Source of the DNA: an uncultured Shimia sp.
GTDB taxonomy: Bacteria; Pseudomonadota; Alphaproteobacteria; Rhodobacterales; Rhodobacteraceae
DNA length: 64,000 bases
Direction of reading: 5' to 3'
Assembly: GCA_937897325.1 (NCBI GenBank)
Contig: CALCOY010000016.1
Coordinates: forward strand, 1-64,000
Under the pieces are notes generated by a model. It was not told the DNA's origin and searched no databases. It worked only from the letters and a program-made list of their open reading frames with translations. Made by a program: the position numbers and the translations under genes. Shown here piece by piece: positions 1-9,232 of this stretch. The stretch's first letter is position 1. Each line of letters opens with the position of its first letter.

Positions 1-80
1 GTCATGCCACAAGGGTCAGACGTCGCGCACCACCCCAACATCGGCCCTGGCCCTGCCAGTGACGGGGCCCGTTTACCAGA

Positions 81-362
81 ATGCAGATACAGATGGCTCA
101 GGACCGCCGCGCTGTTGCGCTGCCCCTCACCGATCAAGGTCATGCCGTTCGCGACAAACTCCTTGATGGACACCTATCCGCCATGGACGCGCTTCTGGCA
201 TCCTTGTCCGAAAGGGAACGCGCTTTGCTCGACGGCATTTTGGGCAAAGTCCTTACCGCTATGGACACCACGGTATCCGAACGACGCACGCTATGCCGAC
301 TTTGCGACGTTCAAGTTTGTTCGAAATGTCCAATACCGGCCAGCGAGGGGAAAGTGGTTTGA
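81..362 (+). pseudogene. MarR-family regulator, C-terminal fragment
   Basis: This reads as the C-terminal part of a MarR-type transcriptional regulator. It has the wing-like stretch QDRRAVALPLTDQG near its start, then an amphipathic helix (LLASLSERERALLDGILGKV), then a Cys-rich tail (CRLCDVQVCSKC) that some MarR proteins carry. The DNA-recognition helices that should precede this are missing. The preceding frame has stop codons, so the gene is 5'-truncated or frameshifted and probably not functional. Repressor activity is inferred from the family only. It lies alone next to insertion-sequence debris, so its original target is unknown. Confidence 0.55.
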
Positions 363-787
363 TTCTGCAGAGGTCGAAGCGATAGGGCCAACTGTGCTAA
401 CCAGCAAAAGCCCCCATTCGCAGATTGCGCAGCATTCCTGAGTTTGGGCTCATTCGAGACCTTCACGGCGCCTTGCGCGAACGACCGCAACGGTGGGGCA
501 AGGGTGGCACAAGTCGGTCTCACTCCGTCAGCGAACCGAAACCCAGCTTCCGTTTGCCCAGATAAGGCACGCCCTACATCGGCCCCGCCGCCAACATCCT
601 GACTCCAGGCAGTAACTAAACCAAGCTCTAAATCCAGTTGCCGTTACACCGGAGTAGGGCAGGTGGGCGAAAGTCATTAGTTCGCTTACTCGAACCCGTA
701 GTTCCCTTCGTAATCACGCCAGTCGACAAAACCGATCGATGCCAGATGCTAGGGCAGTTTTCGCCCCATCGTTCGAGGCTAACATGC
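363..787. other. Intergenic stretch without recognisable gene
   Basis: Only short shadow frames are found between the MarR fragment and the first IS5 copy. I recognise no protein, RNA gene or repeat here. It may be decayed coding sequence. Confidence 0.4.
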
Positions 788-879
788 GCGGACCCAAGGC
801 CGGATTGAAGTGATGTCGATGAACCCGAGGTGGCTTTCAGTGGTTTTGTCGTATCGTGTGGCGACGCGGCGGGCGTTCT

Positions 880-1601
880 TCAGCTTGTTGAAGCATCGTT
901 CACCATGTTTCTGAGCCGATACAGCCCATGGTCCACCCTGACGCGCATCTTGCGCATGGGGATTGGCGGCAGGATGTCGCGCTCAGGCATCGTTTTCCGA
1001 ATGCAATCCGCATCATATCCGCGATCTGCCAGCAGCACCTTGGGTTCTGGCAGGTTGTCCGCCATCATCAGGTCAAACCCCAGACAATCCGACGTTTGAC
1101 CTATAGTGATCTCCGTTCTCATAGGCAAACCGTGCGCGTTGACGCGGAGGTGGATCTTGGTCGTGAAGTGGGAGATGGCCCAGAAAACAGTCCATTGGAC
1201 TGTTTTCCCATCGGACGCTCTTAAACGGCCAAAACTCTGTTGCGGAGTCTCCCTTTTGCGCCCGCTGCTTAGTGATGGGCGCGGAGGGCGGTGCTGTCCG
1301 CGGCCCGGCAGGCGGCTTTGCCGCCGAGAGGGATCATTTGCAGTGCATCCGGCACGGCTCCGCTTTGGTTCAGCACCTCGAGAATATCTTCCCACAGCCC
1401 CGCCAATGTCCAACGCCGAAACTGCTTGTAGACGCCTGATCATTTGCCGAAGTCTTCAGGCAAGTCTCACCACGCCGATCCCGTGCGGGCTATCCAGAAT
1501 ATCCCATCCAGAACAAGGCGATGGTTGGTAGGTTTGCGGCCATTGGGGGCGCGGATGGCAAGAATAAAGTGTTCAAACAGCGACCATTCCTCGCCGCTCA
1601 T
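880..1601 (-). pseudogene. IS5/IS427-type transposase, frameshifted (copy 1)
   Basis: Reading starts at MSGEEWSLFEHFILA (ATG at 1601), which matches the N-terminal DUF4096-like region of IS427-group transposases. A stop follows RTGSAW and the frame then changes. The C-terminal half (FTTKIHLRVNAHG, then LLADRGYDADCIR) carries the DDE-fold core with the conserved D-R-GYDAD block. Inside the gene lie a 25-nt palindrome at 1183-1207 and a GGCGGC-aaa-GCCGCC hairpin near 1312-1326, both looking like short insertions relative to the family. It is non-functional as read unless several frameshifts are programmed. Confidence 0.7.
1183..1207. repeat. 25-nt palindrome inside IS5 transposase (copy 1)
   Basis: The arms gaaaacagtcca (1183-1194) and tggactgttttc (1196-1207) are perfect reverse complements around a single T. 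The same palindrome is at 32565-32589 in copy 2. It sits inside the transposase reading frame where family members have a short loop, so it looks like an inserted small palindromic element. Confidence 0.7.
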
Positions 1602-1691
1602 AAGGTCTCGGGCAAGATGGCCTCCATAGCAGATACCAGCTCGAAGCACGCCTGAGCCACCGTGTGAATCCCTTTTGTCAACACAGCATAG

Positions 1692-1924
1692 TTTGATGAG
1701 AGTGTATGAGGCCATGGGCGACGCAGCAGAGATGGCCAGCCAACATCGGAAGCCCTGAGAATGATGAACTGTCGGTTCGTGCTGGGCTGGACATCGGGTT
1801 CAAGCCGGATCAGCAGCGGCTTGCCAGTTCGAACGTTTTAAAAGCGCAGCGCATCTTTTGGGTCATTGCGCGAAGTCGGCTGGTAGACCAGGAGGCGGAT
1901 TTGCCGTTCGAGCCGTTGAAGTTG
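1692..1924. other. Unassigned sequence between two IS remnants
   Basis: This segment separates the IS5 copy from the IS6 transposase remnant. Short open frames exist on both strands, but none shows a family signature I recognise. Confidence 0.3.
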
Positions 1925-2345
1925 CTACGCATTCACTGGCAGGATGAGTGCACGTGCCGCACTGGCGTTTCTGCGGGCGGTAAGCCGAAAATCGATCAGC
2001 TGGCCGCGCTGATCGACAACCTGCCGCAGATAGCACCACCGCCCGTTGACCCGCACATAGGTTTCGTCTCTTATCCGACAGGCGATCAAAAAGTGATCTG
2101 CCGAGAGTGCACGTGCCACTGCAAGCCGCGCCAGGAACGATGCTAACCGTATGATTGCTTGCGTATCGCCGGTCCAAATTTCTGGACACACCGGTAGATC
2201 GTCGCCGAATAAACCGTGATCCCGCGCTCGGCCAAAAGGTCCCTTACATCACGATAAGATAGTGGGTATCGGCAGTATCAACGGACCGCCAGCGGATCAC
2301 ATCTCTGGGAAGGCGGTGTTGTTTGAACGGATCGCGGCGTGACAT
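1925..2345 (-). pseudogene. IS6-family transposase remnant
   Basis: The start codon region (ATG at 2345) encodes MSRRDPFKQHRFPRD, typical of IS6/IS26-like transposases. After frame changes the product continues with DETYVRVNGRWCYLRQVVDQ and LIDFRLTARRNASAARA. This is the first catalytic-Asp block (the D-E-T-Y motif) and the following strand of the DDE domain. The C-terminal third, with the second D and the E, is absent. At least two frameshifts are present, so it is inactive. Closely related remnants occur at 7236, 13390, 31070 and 31533. Confidence 0.75.
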
Positions 2346-2394
2346 GTGTAATCCTCCTATATGAGTGCGGAACAGCACTCGCCCTTCGTAGAAA

Positions 2395-2450
2395 CTAATG
2401 CAACAGAGCCCCTAAATCCGACTGGCCAGCGCAGCTAACGCAACAGAGCC
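2395..2450. repeat. Two IS6 terminal repeats in tandem
   Basis: The sequences ctaatgcaacagagcc (2395-2410) and ctaacgcaacagagcc (2435-2450) are near-identical and match the IS6-family end GGCTCTGTTGC on the opposite strand. Two ends lie 40 bp apart in the same orientation, as expected after nested insertion or deletion between two IS6 copies. Confidence 0.7.
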
Positions 2451-2583
2451 CGTTTCTACGCTATGAATCCCGTGCTTTGGCCAACGCCACTACGTAGATC
2501 AAAGGATGAAGGCCTGCCTGACGATTTGGTATGATCTACTCCGAAACGACCCCTCCAACAAACCCGTTGTATCGGAGTTCGAA

Positions 2584-5500
2584 ATGACACAGATCGCCAG
2601 TCCAGTCGGCACCGAAAACACACAAGGGCCCAGAGCGCCCGATTCAGAGCAGGTCGCGCCGAAAGTTGGCGGGCGTGTGCAAGCGGCGCAAACGAAGTCG
2701 CAGCAGAAATACAAGCAGATTGCAAACAACGATGAGGCCTGGGACAACTTCGCCTTCGCGCTGACAGGCAAGACAGCCGCCGAACGTTCGCCAGAACAGA
2801 ACCGCAAACTGAACCAGCTGCGTAAAGAGATGCAGGAGGGCAGCATCGCGCCGGAATTTATCGAAGCGGACCCCGCGAATTCCTCTGGACCAAATCGCTT
2901 GCCACGCGGAGCTCGTGGCGCATTTGTGGACGATGGCGCGGGAGGAAGGGTGTTGATCGCGCCGCATCTGCGGGGTCAGCAGTTGCAACAGACGTCTGAC
3001 GAAGAACAGGGCGAGGCCATCGCCGCCCGCGCCAGTGATCTTGGCCTTGACCTAGCAGATGGCGATGCTGGCGCAAGGGCCAGACGCGCAGCGAACGGCG
3101 AGACGGTCAGCCGGGACGCGCACGCCGCACTTTTTAGGGACAGCGCCAGCGACACGGTCATGGTTATCTCAGAGGGCGAGGTCGTCTTTGCCGAAGCCGA
3201 CGCCGGTCCCACACCGCCCAGCATTTTAACGCCAGAAACGCAGTTGGCTTTCTTAAAAAGTTTCGACTCAGATGGCGACGGCTATCTCGATCACTCGGAA
3301 TTGCAGGCTGCGCTAGAGGCGGCCGGTGCCGGCGGAGACAACATCCGCCCGGAACAACTCAATTATCTTTTGACGAACTACGGCCAAAACGTCGGAGGAA
3401 CGTTCCAAATTCCACTGACGGCCGAAAAGACCACAGAGGAAAGTGGGAATGTCGGCGCGAAAGAAATGCTAGAGCACGGGGCGGTCCGCCTTTCGGACGA
3501 CGGAATGACCCTTCAAGCCGATCTGACGCGAATTCCGACATCCGTTTGGGCTTTCTCGATCATCAAGTTCACCGCCCAGCAACGCAGCGCCACCGACGGC
3601 CGCCCCGTGACTGTCCAAGAGGTGCAACAGACAGGGATCACAGCCGCCGAACTGGATGATGCAACGGATCATTTTTTCGGTGATTGGATGCCCCTACGTG
3701 AAGACAGCCGCGACCTGCTTGCACGACGGTTTGGGTCGGTCAGGGGCGGCACCGTGACGCTCGACAAGGCAGAGCTGACGCATATGTTCGACCGAGGCGC
3801 CATCACGCTTTCTACTGGCGGGCAAGACGATTTCATCCCGATCTCGGTCAATACCGATGCCACACCGAACCTGTCCAACGGCGCAGAGGCGTCGCGATAC
3901 ATGATGAATTTCGCGGGCGATGACGGCGTGCTGAGCGAAGCCGAGATGGCGAACGCTTTGGAAGACCTGCCTGGCGATCCCCCCTTGTCCCAAGAACAGA
4001 TCCATACCCTTATGATGTTCTACGGCAGTCAAAGCGACGGATCTTACTGGGTCTCGAACCACGGAACGCGCGAATATACTGGCGTTCTCGACGCCGATGC
4101 GATTGAACTGGCCGTCCAAGAAGGAGTTCTGGGCGTCAATGCAGAAACCGGATCTGTCCAGGTCGATTTCGGACAGATCAGCAGCAACCGCGCAACCACG
4201 GCGGCCTTTCAATACATTGCGGATCAACGTGGCGTTCCGATCGAAGAGGTCCAGTCAATTTCCGGCGCGGAACTGGATGACGTAACGGATCACGTGTTTG
4301 GCGACTGGATGCCGCTGCGCGGAGACAGTCGCGCGCAGATTGCAACCGCATTCGGCAGTCCCGATCCGCAGACCGGCGCGCCGATGCTTTCGCGCGACCA
4401 GCTCAAAGACGTATTCGACAGCGGCGCAATCCGCATCCATGGCGACACCGAAAAAGGCTTTGTGCCCATCACAGTCGACACAACCAAAGGTCCGTCCGAT
4501 GCACCGAGTGGTTATGTGCCTGCCTCTTCGCCAAACATGCCCCCACTGCCCTATTCCGGCGAAGACCTGAGCGAGGTGCAGGATGAAAGCAGCCGCATCT
4601 TCATGAAAAATCTCAAAGCAGCCGCCGACGCTGGCGATCCGGATGCGAAGGCGCTACTTGATCTTTATAAGGCCTATTCACTGGGCGCGCGCGATCCGGA
4701 CTTCAAAGGCAAGGTCGATCTTGACAAGGTCCACAAGGACATCCAAGCCTATCAGAAAAAAGACGGCATTCGCGCGATCCAAACTGCCTCTCTTGGCGAG
4801 GCGACGATGAAGATCTTCGGCAAGACGCCCAAACAGATGGCAGCCGAAACGCAAGCGGCGTTTCTGCAAAACCTTGAAACCCCGCAATTCAAAGCGCTGA
4901 GCCGCGACGAACGGATGGCTTACGTCAATGACAGCCTAACCATGATCGGGGCGCTGGACAGCACCGCCGGACGGCAAGCAGCAGATGCCTATATGAGCCA
5001 CTACGCGGACGAAGTGCAAACAGGCGCCTATCTGCAGACCGCAAGCCACGAGGCGATCGATTTGGCTGTCTCCGACATGTTGACGATAGGGATCACAGGA
5101 GCGCGCACGGGTCTAACGCCCATCGACAAGATCTTTGGCAGCGTTGCGGCGCTGACCGACCCACAAAAGAAGGAGGCCGCCAAACTGTTGGCGCAGGCGG
5201 TTGGAACGCTCGCCAAAGGGAACAAACCACTCACTCTTGAGAACATGAACGCAGCCATCAACGCCATTCCGGCAAGCACCGAAGCCCGCAACGGCGTACT
5301 GGGCTTCGTGACCGGCGCACATGAGGCTGGCGCGCTGGGTACGCTCGGAGCAGCCTTGTCGGTGACCGCCTTTGCCCTCGATATGACCGGGAAAGGCGCC
5401 GACACGTCGAATGCCTGGGGTCGAGCCAATGCTGCGGCTGACTTCATGTCGATCATCGGTGAGGCCGGGAGCATCTATAACACGGGCAAAGCGCTGCGGA

Positions 5501-6516
5501 ATTTCGGTATGAGCCGTCAGTCGATGCAGGACACTGCGGCGATTGCCAATGTCACGGAAGAGATGCGTGGTCGGCCGGGTTCAGCGACCGTCGAACAGGC
5601 CATTGAGATGACGGTGCAAGGCGATCGAGACGGGGCTGAGGCGTTGATCGCGCGGGATCCATCGGTCGCCAGTCAATTGTCACAGGATGAGATTGACGCC
5701 GCCTTGGATGCCGTCGAACGCGCCGCGCTGGCTGAGGATGGCGGGGCCTCGGTCGTTGCGGCTTTCTCGGAAAACGTGGCGTCAGAGGATACCGTGTTCT
5801 ACACGGCTGAGTCTGAAATCTTCTACACTGCATCTTCCGGGAGTATTCTGTCTGACGAAACAGCCGAGGCGCTAGGGTCTCCTGTTGTTACGGATGGGGC
5901 GGGTCTGGTCAGGGCGCAGAGTGCACCAGCCGCGTTGGGTGAAGAGCCAGCGCCGTTAGATCCGCTTCTACCCGAGATTCTGCCAGACCCGCTACCCGTT
6001 GGACCGCCCGAAGTGCCAGAACCGGTAGCCGCCGCCCCGACGACCCAAGAGACAATTGCTGCGGGCGCCGTGGTCGAAGCGGAAGGAGCCGAAGTCGCGG
6101 CCAGTTCGGCCTCGTGGCTTACGTTCGGCTTGCAGGGGCTGGGCCTCGTCGGCAGCTCCGCCAATTTCATCTATGGTGCAGAACTGATCCACACGGGCCA
6201 GCAGCTCCAACGGAACGGAGACCCCGAAGGCGCTGTATTCGCCGAGATATGGGGATCCTCGCTGATCGTGGGTGGTGCCGCAGGCCTGGCCGCAACTGGG
6301 GGAAGCATGGCCGCAGGCTTACTGGGCTTTGAAGGTGCGGCGGCCGTTTTCGGACCCGTTGGATGGGTTGTCGGTGGCCTCGCTGCCGTCGTTGGCGGTG
6401 TTATGGCGCTCGGTTTTTATCTTCATGAACAGCAGCGACATAAAGAGGACAAACACGAAAAGAAGGCGTTCTTAGAAGGCCAGAACGCGACAGGCAAGAA
6501 TTATCTCAATCCATAA
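2584..6516 (+). CDS. Giant EF-hand protein, candidate secreted effector/translocator
   Basis: This predicted protein has about 1310 residues. I chose the ATG at 2584 because GGAG sits six bases upstream; an ATG at 2506 is possible but has a poorly spaced site. There is no classical signal peptide. A canonical EF-hand loop (FDSDGDGYLDHSEL) lies near residues 227-240, so calcium binding is likely. Two related blocks (ELDDATDHFFGDWMPLR near 356, ELDDVTDHVFGDWMPLR near 563) show a long internal duplication of about 207 residues. After a Pro/Glu-rich linker, the last 130 residues contain Gly/Ala-rich hydrophobic segments that could insert in a membrane, then a charged tail. This layout recalls secreted translocator or toxin proteins such as HrpK-like EF-hand proteins, but I cannot assign a family. 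It stands alone between IS remnants, with no secretion gene adjacent. Confidence 0.7.
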   Translation: MTQIASPVGTENTQGPRAPDSEQVAPKVGGRVQAAQTKSQQKYKQIANNDEAWDNFAFALTGKTAAERSPEQNRKLNQLRKEMQEGSIAPEFIEADPANSSGPNRLPRGARGAFVDDGAGGRVLIAPHLRGQQLQQTSDEEQGEAIAARASDLGLDLADGDAGARARRAANGETVSRDAHAALFRDSASDTVMVISEGEVVFAEADAGPTPPSILTPETQLAFLKSFDSDGDGYLDHSELQAALEAAGAGGDNIRPEQLNYLLTNYGQNVGGTFQIPLTAEKTTEESGNVGAKEMLEHGAVRLSDDGMTLQADLTRIPTSVWAFSIIKFTAQQRSATDGRPVTVQEVQQTGITAAELDDATDHFFGDWMPLREDSRDLLARRFGSVRGGTVTLDKAELTHMFDRGAITLSTGGQDDFIPISVNTDATPNLSNGAEASRYMMNFAGDDGVLSEAEMANALEDLPGDPPLSQEQIHTLMMFYGSQSDGSYWVSNHGTREYTGVLDADAIELAVQEGVLGVNAETGSVQVDFGQISSNRATTAAFQYIADQRGVPIEEVQSISGAELDDVTDHVFGDWMPLRGDSRAQIATAFGSPDPQTGAPMLSRDQLKDVFDSGAIRIHGDTEKGFVPITVDTTKGPSDAPSGYVPASSPNMPPLPYSGEDLSEVQDESSRIFMKNLKAAADAGDPDAKALLDLYKAYSLGARDPDFKGKVDLDKVHKDIQAYQKKDGIRAIQTASLGEATMKIFGKTPKQMAAETQAAFLQNLETPQFKALSRDERMAYVNDSLTMIGALDSTAGRQAADAYMSHYADEVQTGAYLQTASHEAIDLAVSDMLTIGITGARTGLTPIDKIFGSVAALTDPQKKEAAKLLAQAVGTLAKGNKPLTLENMNAAINAIPASTEARNGVLGFVTGAHEAGALGTLGAALSVTAFALDMTGKGADTSNAWGRANAAADFMSIIGEAGSIYNTGKALRNFGMSRQSMQDTAAIANVTEEMRGRPGSATVEQAIEMTVQGDRDGAEALIARDPSVASQLSQDEIDAALDAVERAALAEDGGASVVAAFSENVASEDTVFYTAESEIFYTASSGSILSDETAEALGSPVVTDGAGLVRAQSAPAALGEEPAPLDPLLPEILPDPLPVGPPEVPEPVAAAPTTQETIAAGAVVEAEGAEVAASSASWLTFGLQGLGLVGSSANFIYGAELIHTGQQLQRNGDPEGAVFAEIWGSSLIVGGAAGLAATGGSMAAGLLGFEGAAAVFGPVGWVVGGLAAVVGGVMALGFYLHEQQRHKEDKHEKKAFLEGQNATGKNYLNP

Positions 6517-6799
6517 GACAGTGCCGAAGCATCTGGCCCGTCGCATTATTCTGGACGGCGGGCCTGAAGCCAATTATCCAACCACAAACCGGCCACCGTT
6601 TCTGGCTCCGGCAATATCGACCGCATTTGCACCGCAACCAAAAGCCGGTGACCGCACACATTTCATATCTACGCATCATTCAAAAAGCAGCGTAAAGCGC
6701 AGCCGCGCAACGGAAATTTTGAGGCGGCTCAAAGAATGCGGGGCAAGTGAGAACCTTGACAAATCGCCGAGAACTTCCACCGAGGTTTTGCTTCGCTTC

Positions 6800-6985
6800 T
6801 GATGGTCAATTTCCCATTGGATGAAAAGGGAACGCAGTGAGATTACGATCAACTTTGCGGCCGCCCCCGCAACTGTAAGCGGTGAGCGAAGTCGGAAATG
6901 CCACTGAAACATCAATAGATGTTCTGGGAAGGCCCGACGAAGCTGCGACCCGCAAGCCAGGAGACCTGCCGAGGTGATCATCCTG
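6800..6985 (+). promoter_or_regulatory. Cobalamin (B12) riboswitch
   Basis: Elements of the cobalamin aptamer occur in the right order: a GGGAAC-type box near 6828, the core CCGCAACTGTAAG near 6867, GAAGTCGGAAATGCCACTG (6888-6906), TGGGAAGGC (6925-6933) and the strongly conserved B12 box GCAAGCCAGGAGACCTGCC at 6952-6970. The riboswitch class controls B12 uptake or synthesis genes by binding cobalamin in the nascent mRNA. The gene that should follow is only a broken remnant from 7119, so this riboswitch appears orphaned. Exact ends are approximate. Confidence 0.9.
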
Positions 6986-7118
6986 TCTGGGCGCGGGGCG
7001 CGCCATAGGCAACGGGACACCCGTAGCGATGACATTTTTTCATCGTCTGCGGGGGAGCATCCCACCAAAGACAGCAACTGACTAATCGGTCAAACGGCCG
7101 ACTTCTGGGGACTGAAGA

Positions 7119-7235
7119 GTGAAGCTTACCTATGCAATCTATTGGCGACAACCACCGTCCTGACAGCAGGTACCGCGCTTGAGAGAAGGCACATAGACGG
7201 TCTTGGCATGTTTGTCGTTCCAGTGACCAATCACG
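7119..7235 (+). pseudogene. Start of a riboswitch-controlled exported protein, truncated
   Basis: About 150 nt after the riboswitch, a GTG at 7119 begins VKLTYAI. After a one-base frame change it continues as LLATTTVLTAGTAL, together a convincing signal-peptide sequence. Coding sense ends soon after and an IS6 transposase tail begins near 7236. A riboswitch plus a signal peptide suggests an outer-membrane B12 receptor (BtuB-like) or related uptake protein, but too little is left to prove it. Confidence 0.45.
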
Positions 7236-7494
7236 CCCTTGAAGCGGCTCGAAGCTGACCACGCCGCCTTGAAACAGCTCCTTCGTCCAAAACGGGACTT
7301 CCAAAAGATAACCTCAGCCAAGAACACTTTGAAAGGCATCGAAACCCACCGGGGAATCAGGAAAGGCCATTTCGCAGATAACGAGCCCGGCATCTTGAAC
7401 GAAGTGGCATTCATTGCAAACTTGTTGGAGGCAGCTGCCTAGTCCTGATGCCAGAAGGGGCACTCGGCAAACTCCACACTAACGCAACAGAACC
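7236..7494 (+). pseudogene. IS6-family transposase, C-terminal remnant
   Basis: The reading frame gives EADHAALKQLLRPKRDFQK, the third catalytic block (E of the DDE triad and following K/R residues) of an IS6-family transposase. The usual C-terminus (THRGIRKGHFADNEPG) follows, with a stop at 7442. A terminal repeat, ctaacgcaacagaacc, lies at 7479-7494. The N-terminal two thirds are missing, so only the 3' end of the element remains, abutting the truncated riboswitch target gene. Confidence 0.75.
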
Positions 7495-8007
7495 GACCGG
7501 CCTGGTGCCGACTTCGTTCAGACTGCTGGCTTAAGCTTCAATTGCGGTTTTTTGATCACATATCCGGCAGATTGATCATCATAGACTCGTAGCTACAGGT
7601 CAGGATGTAGGCTGAAAATCAAACCGATATCTTCGATTCTCGCAGTTTCACCTGCCTCACAAGCCACAATTAGCCTACCCGCATAGCGAGAATTGACATG
7701 ATCAATATTGCCGTTACCAGCGCTGCTAGGAAACTCGCTAGACGTCAGGAGATTTTACCTTTGTACCCTATGGGTTAAGGCAGTGTTCGTCAAAGCTTTG
7801 ACCGAGTCGCATTCTGTGGCGACATGCTAATTCGCACAGGTATCTGCTCACTTTTCAGGTGGCGCCTGCTCAAAAAATGGTCAAACTTTATGAGCCACTT
7901 CCCGCCTAACGGGAATGGCTGTGTGGACAGAACAGCATGTCACTCATGATACTGTGATCACTATCCAAAATCGTTAAGCAACACCCAACCGAGTGGAGGG
8001 ACTACCA
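7495..8007. other. Upstream region of the propeller/M16 operon, two micro-ORFs
   Basis: No conventional gene is seen here. Two very short frames on the plus strand deserve mention: 7698-7778 (26 codons, MINIAVTSAARKLARRQEI...) and 7915-7977 (20 codons, MAVWTEQHVTHDTVITIQNR). The second ends 30 bases before the start of the beta-propeller gene. Neither has a strong ribosome binding site and both may be chance. The operon promoter must lie in this stretch. Confidence 0.3.
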
Positions 8008-9153
8008 GTGCGTAGAATGAAGTCTTGTCTCCAAAACGGTACGATTGCCGCATTTTTCGCAACAACTGCTTTAATTGTTCCTGGGACTGTCATCTCAGGT
8101 CCCAATGAAGCGCCAACCAATCTGGTTCTGACTACCAATTGGGCCGAGCACACCGTTTCGCTTGTCAATCTCGCCTTAAGCGAAGAAAAGGGCCGCATTG
8201 ATGTCGGCTCGAAGCCATACGACATCAAAGTCGAAAGAACGGGAAGATATGCTTTTACCACTTTGTCTGGTGGAAGCGAAATCTCCGTAATCGACATCCA
8301 AGCGAATCTGGAATCGCATCGGATACAAGTCGGAGAAGGTCCACGCGACCTTATGCTATCGAAGGATAGCACGCGCGCATATGTCGCGAATGCTGGCAGT
8401 GGGACCCTTTCTGTTGTCGACCTGGAAAAACAGGAGGAATTGACACAGATACCGGTTGGCACCATCCCTTACGGCATTGATCTCACAGAAGACGAAGAGA
8501 TGGCGGTCGTGACCAATTGGGGTGCTGGCACAGTGTCGTTTGTGGATCTCGAGAAGAACGAAGAGATCAAGCAAATTGACATTGGGACACTGCCTTACAC
8601 GGTCGGCATTTCTGAGCAGCTCGATCTCGCCTTTGTGACTAACTTCGGTGACAATCAGATCGGGGTGATTGACCTCAATACTCTTGAGGTCGTTCGGAAG
8701 ATCGACACTGACCGTTCGCCCTGGGGACTTGCGGTCTCTCCCGATGGGATGAAGGTCGCTGTGGCGAACTTCTATACGGGCGGCATCACTGTCGTTCGGA
8801 TGGAGGGCTCAACCTCTGCGGAAGCTCTAGAAAGCCTCGAGGTTAGCACTTACTACCCGAATCCGTCGCAAGCGGATCGTGCCAAGGTTCTGCAGTCGAA
8901 ATCCAATACGGACAGCTCTGATACCACGACGATTGATCCTCTATCGCCGTCGGATGGACCTGCACCAAGCAGCATTCGCAGCAAGAACGTTGCAATGTCT
9001 GATGAGGGCAAGGTGGTGTTTACCGACCTGGCAAACAATACTGTTGGCGTTCTCGACACAAACACCAATGCCTTCAGCCGGTTCATTGCGGTCGGCAAGG
9101 CACCTTATGGTCTCGCGTTCATTGATCACGAAGAGCGTGCCGAGCTGCGCTAA
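8008..9153 (+). CDS. Exported YVTN-type beta-propeller protein
   Basis: The GTG at 8008 is chosen because GGAGGG lies seven bases upstream; an ATG at 8017 is the alternative. The N-terminus (about 30 residues, charged then hydrophobic) looks like a Sec signal peptide, so the product should be periplasmic. The rest consists of repeated blades of the type VGSKPYDIKVERTGRYAFTT, VGEGPRDLMLSKDSTRAYVA and VGTIPYGIDLTEDEEMAVVT, each about 40 residues with a VVDL/VIDL strand: the YncE/YVTN seven-bladed propeller. A Ser/Asp-rich insertion (about residues 285-320) interrupts the last blades. Propellers of this type often accompany periplasmic quinoprotein or haem redox systems. The next gene is a di-haem protein, which fits that pattern, but the ligand is unknown. 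Confidence 0.8.
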   Translation: MRRMKSCLQNGTIAAFFATTALIVPGTVISGPNEAPTNLVLTTNWAEHTVSLVNLALSEEKGRIDVGSKPYDIKVERTGRYAFTTLSGGSEISVIDIQANLESHRIQVGEGPRDLMLSKDSTRAYVANAGSGTLSVVDLEKQEELTQIPVGTIPYGIDLTEDEEMAVVTNWGAGTVSFVDLEKNEEIKQIDIGTLPYTVGISEQLDLAFVTNFGDNQIGVIDLNTLEVVRKIDTDRSPWGLAVSPDGMKVAVANFYTGGITVVRMEGSTSAEALESLEVSTYYPNPSQADRAKVLQSKSNTDSSDTTTIDPLSPSDGPAPSSIRSKNVAMSDEGKVVFTDLANNTVGVLDTNTNAFSRFIAVGKAPYGLAFIDHEERAELR

Positions 9154-9232
9154 ATCCTAGTCAGTCAAGAATTTGCATACTGACCTAGCCTCGGCGTCCC
9201 CGCGCCGAGGCCACCGGATAAGGGGGTCAATC

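Larger units (their letters stand above)
788..1691 (-). mobile_element. IS5-family element, copy 1 (left end truncated)
   Basis: This 904-bp segment is repeated without visible difference at 32170-33073 in the same orientation. Its right end (read inward, ctatgctgtgttgacaaaag) matches the left end of copy 2, which carries catgttgacaaattg just before the shared region. That left terminal repeat is absent here, where the flank is gaggctaacatgc, so copy 1 has lost its left tip. The encoded transposase resembles the IS427 group of IS5 and is frameshifted. The element probably moves only if a functional transposase is supplied elsewhere. Confidence 0.75.

Noticed and set aside
4-441. 145-codon frame at the left edge
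   Set aside because: It overlaps the MarR-like fragment in another frame and has no recognisable sequence.
6521-6802. 93-codon frame after the EF-hand gene (MPKHLARRIILDGG...)
   Set aside because: It vaguely recalls a transposase strand, but no following motif supports it and it runs into the riboswitch leader.
7915-7977. Reading the 20-codon frame as a PqqA precursor
   Set aside because: The conserved Glu and Tyr that are cross-linked in PqqA are missing and no radical-SAM PqqE is nearby. It is kept only as a speculative small ORF.
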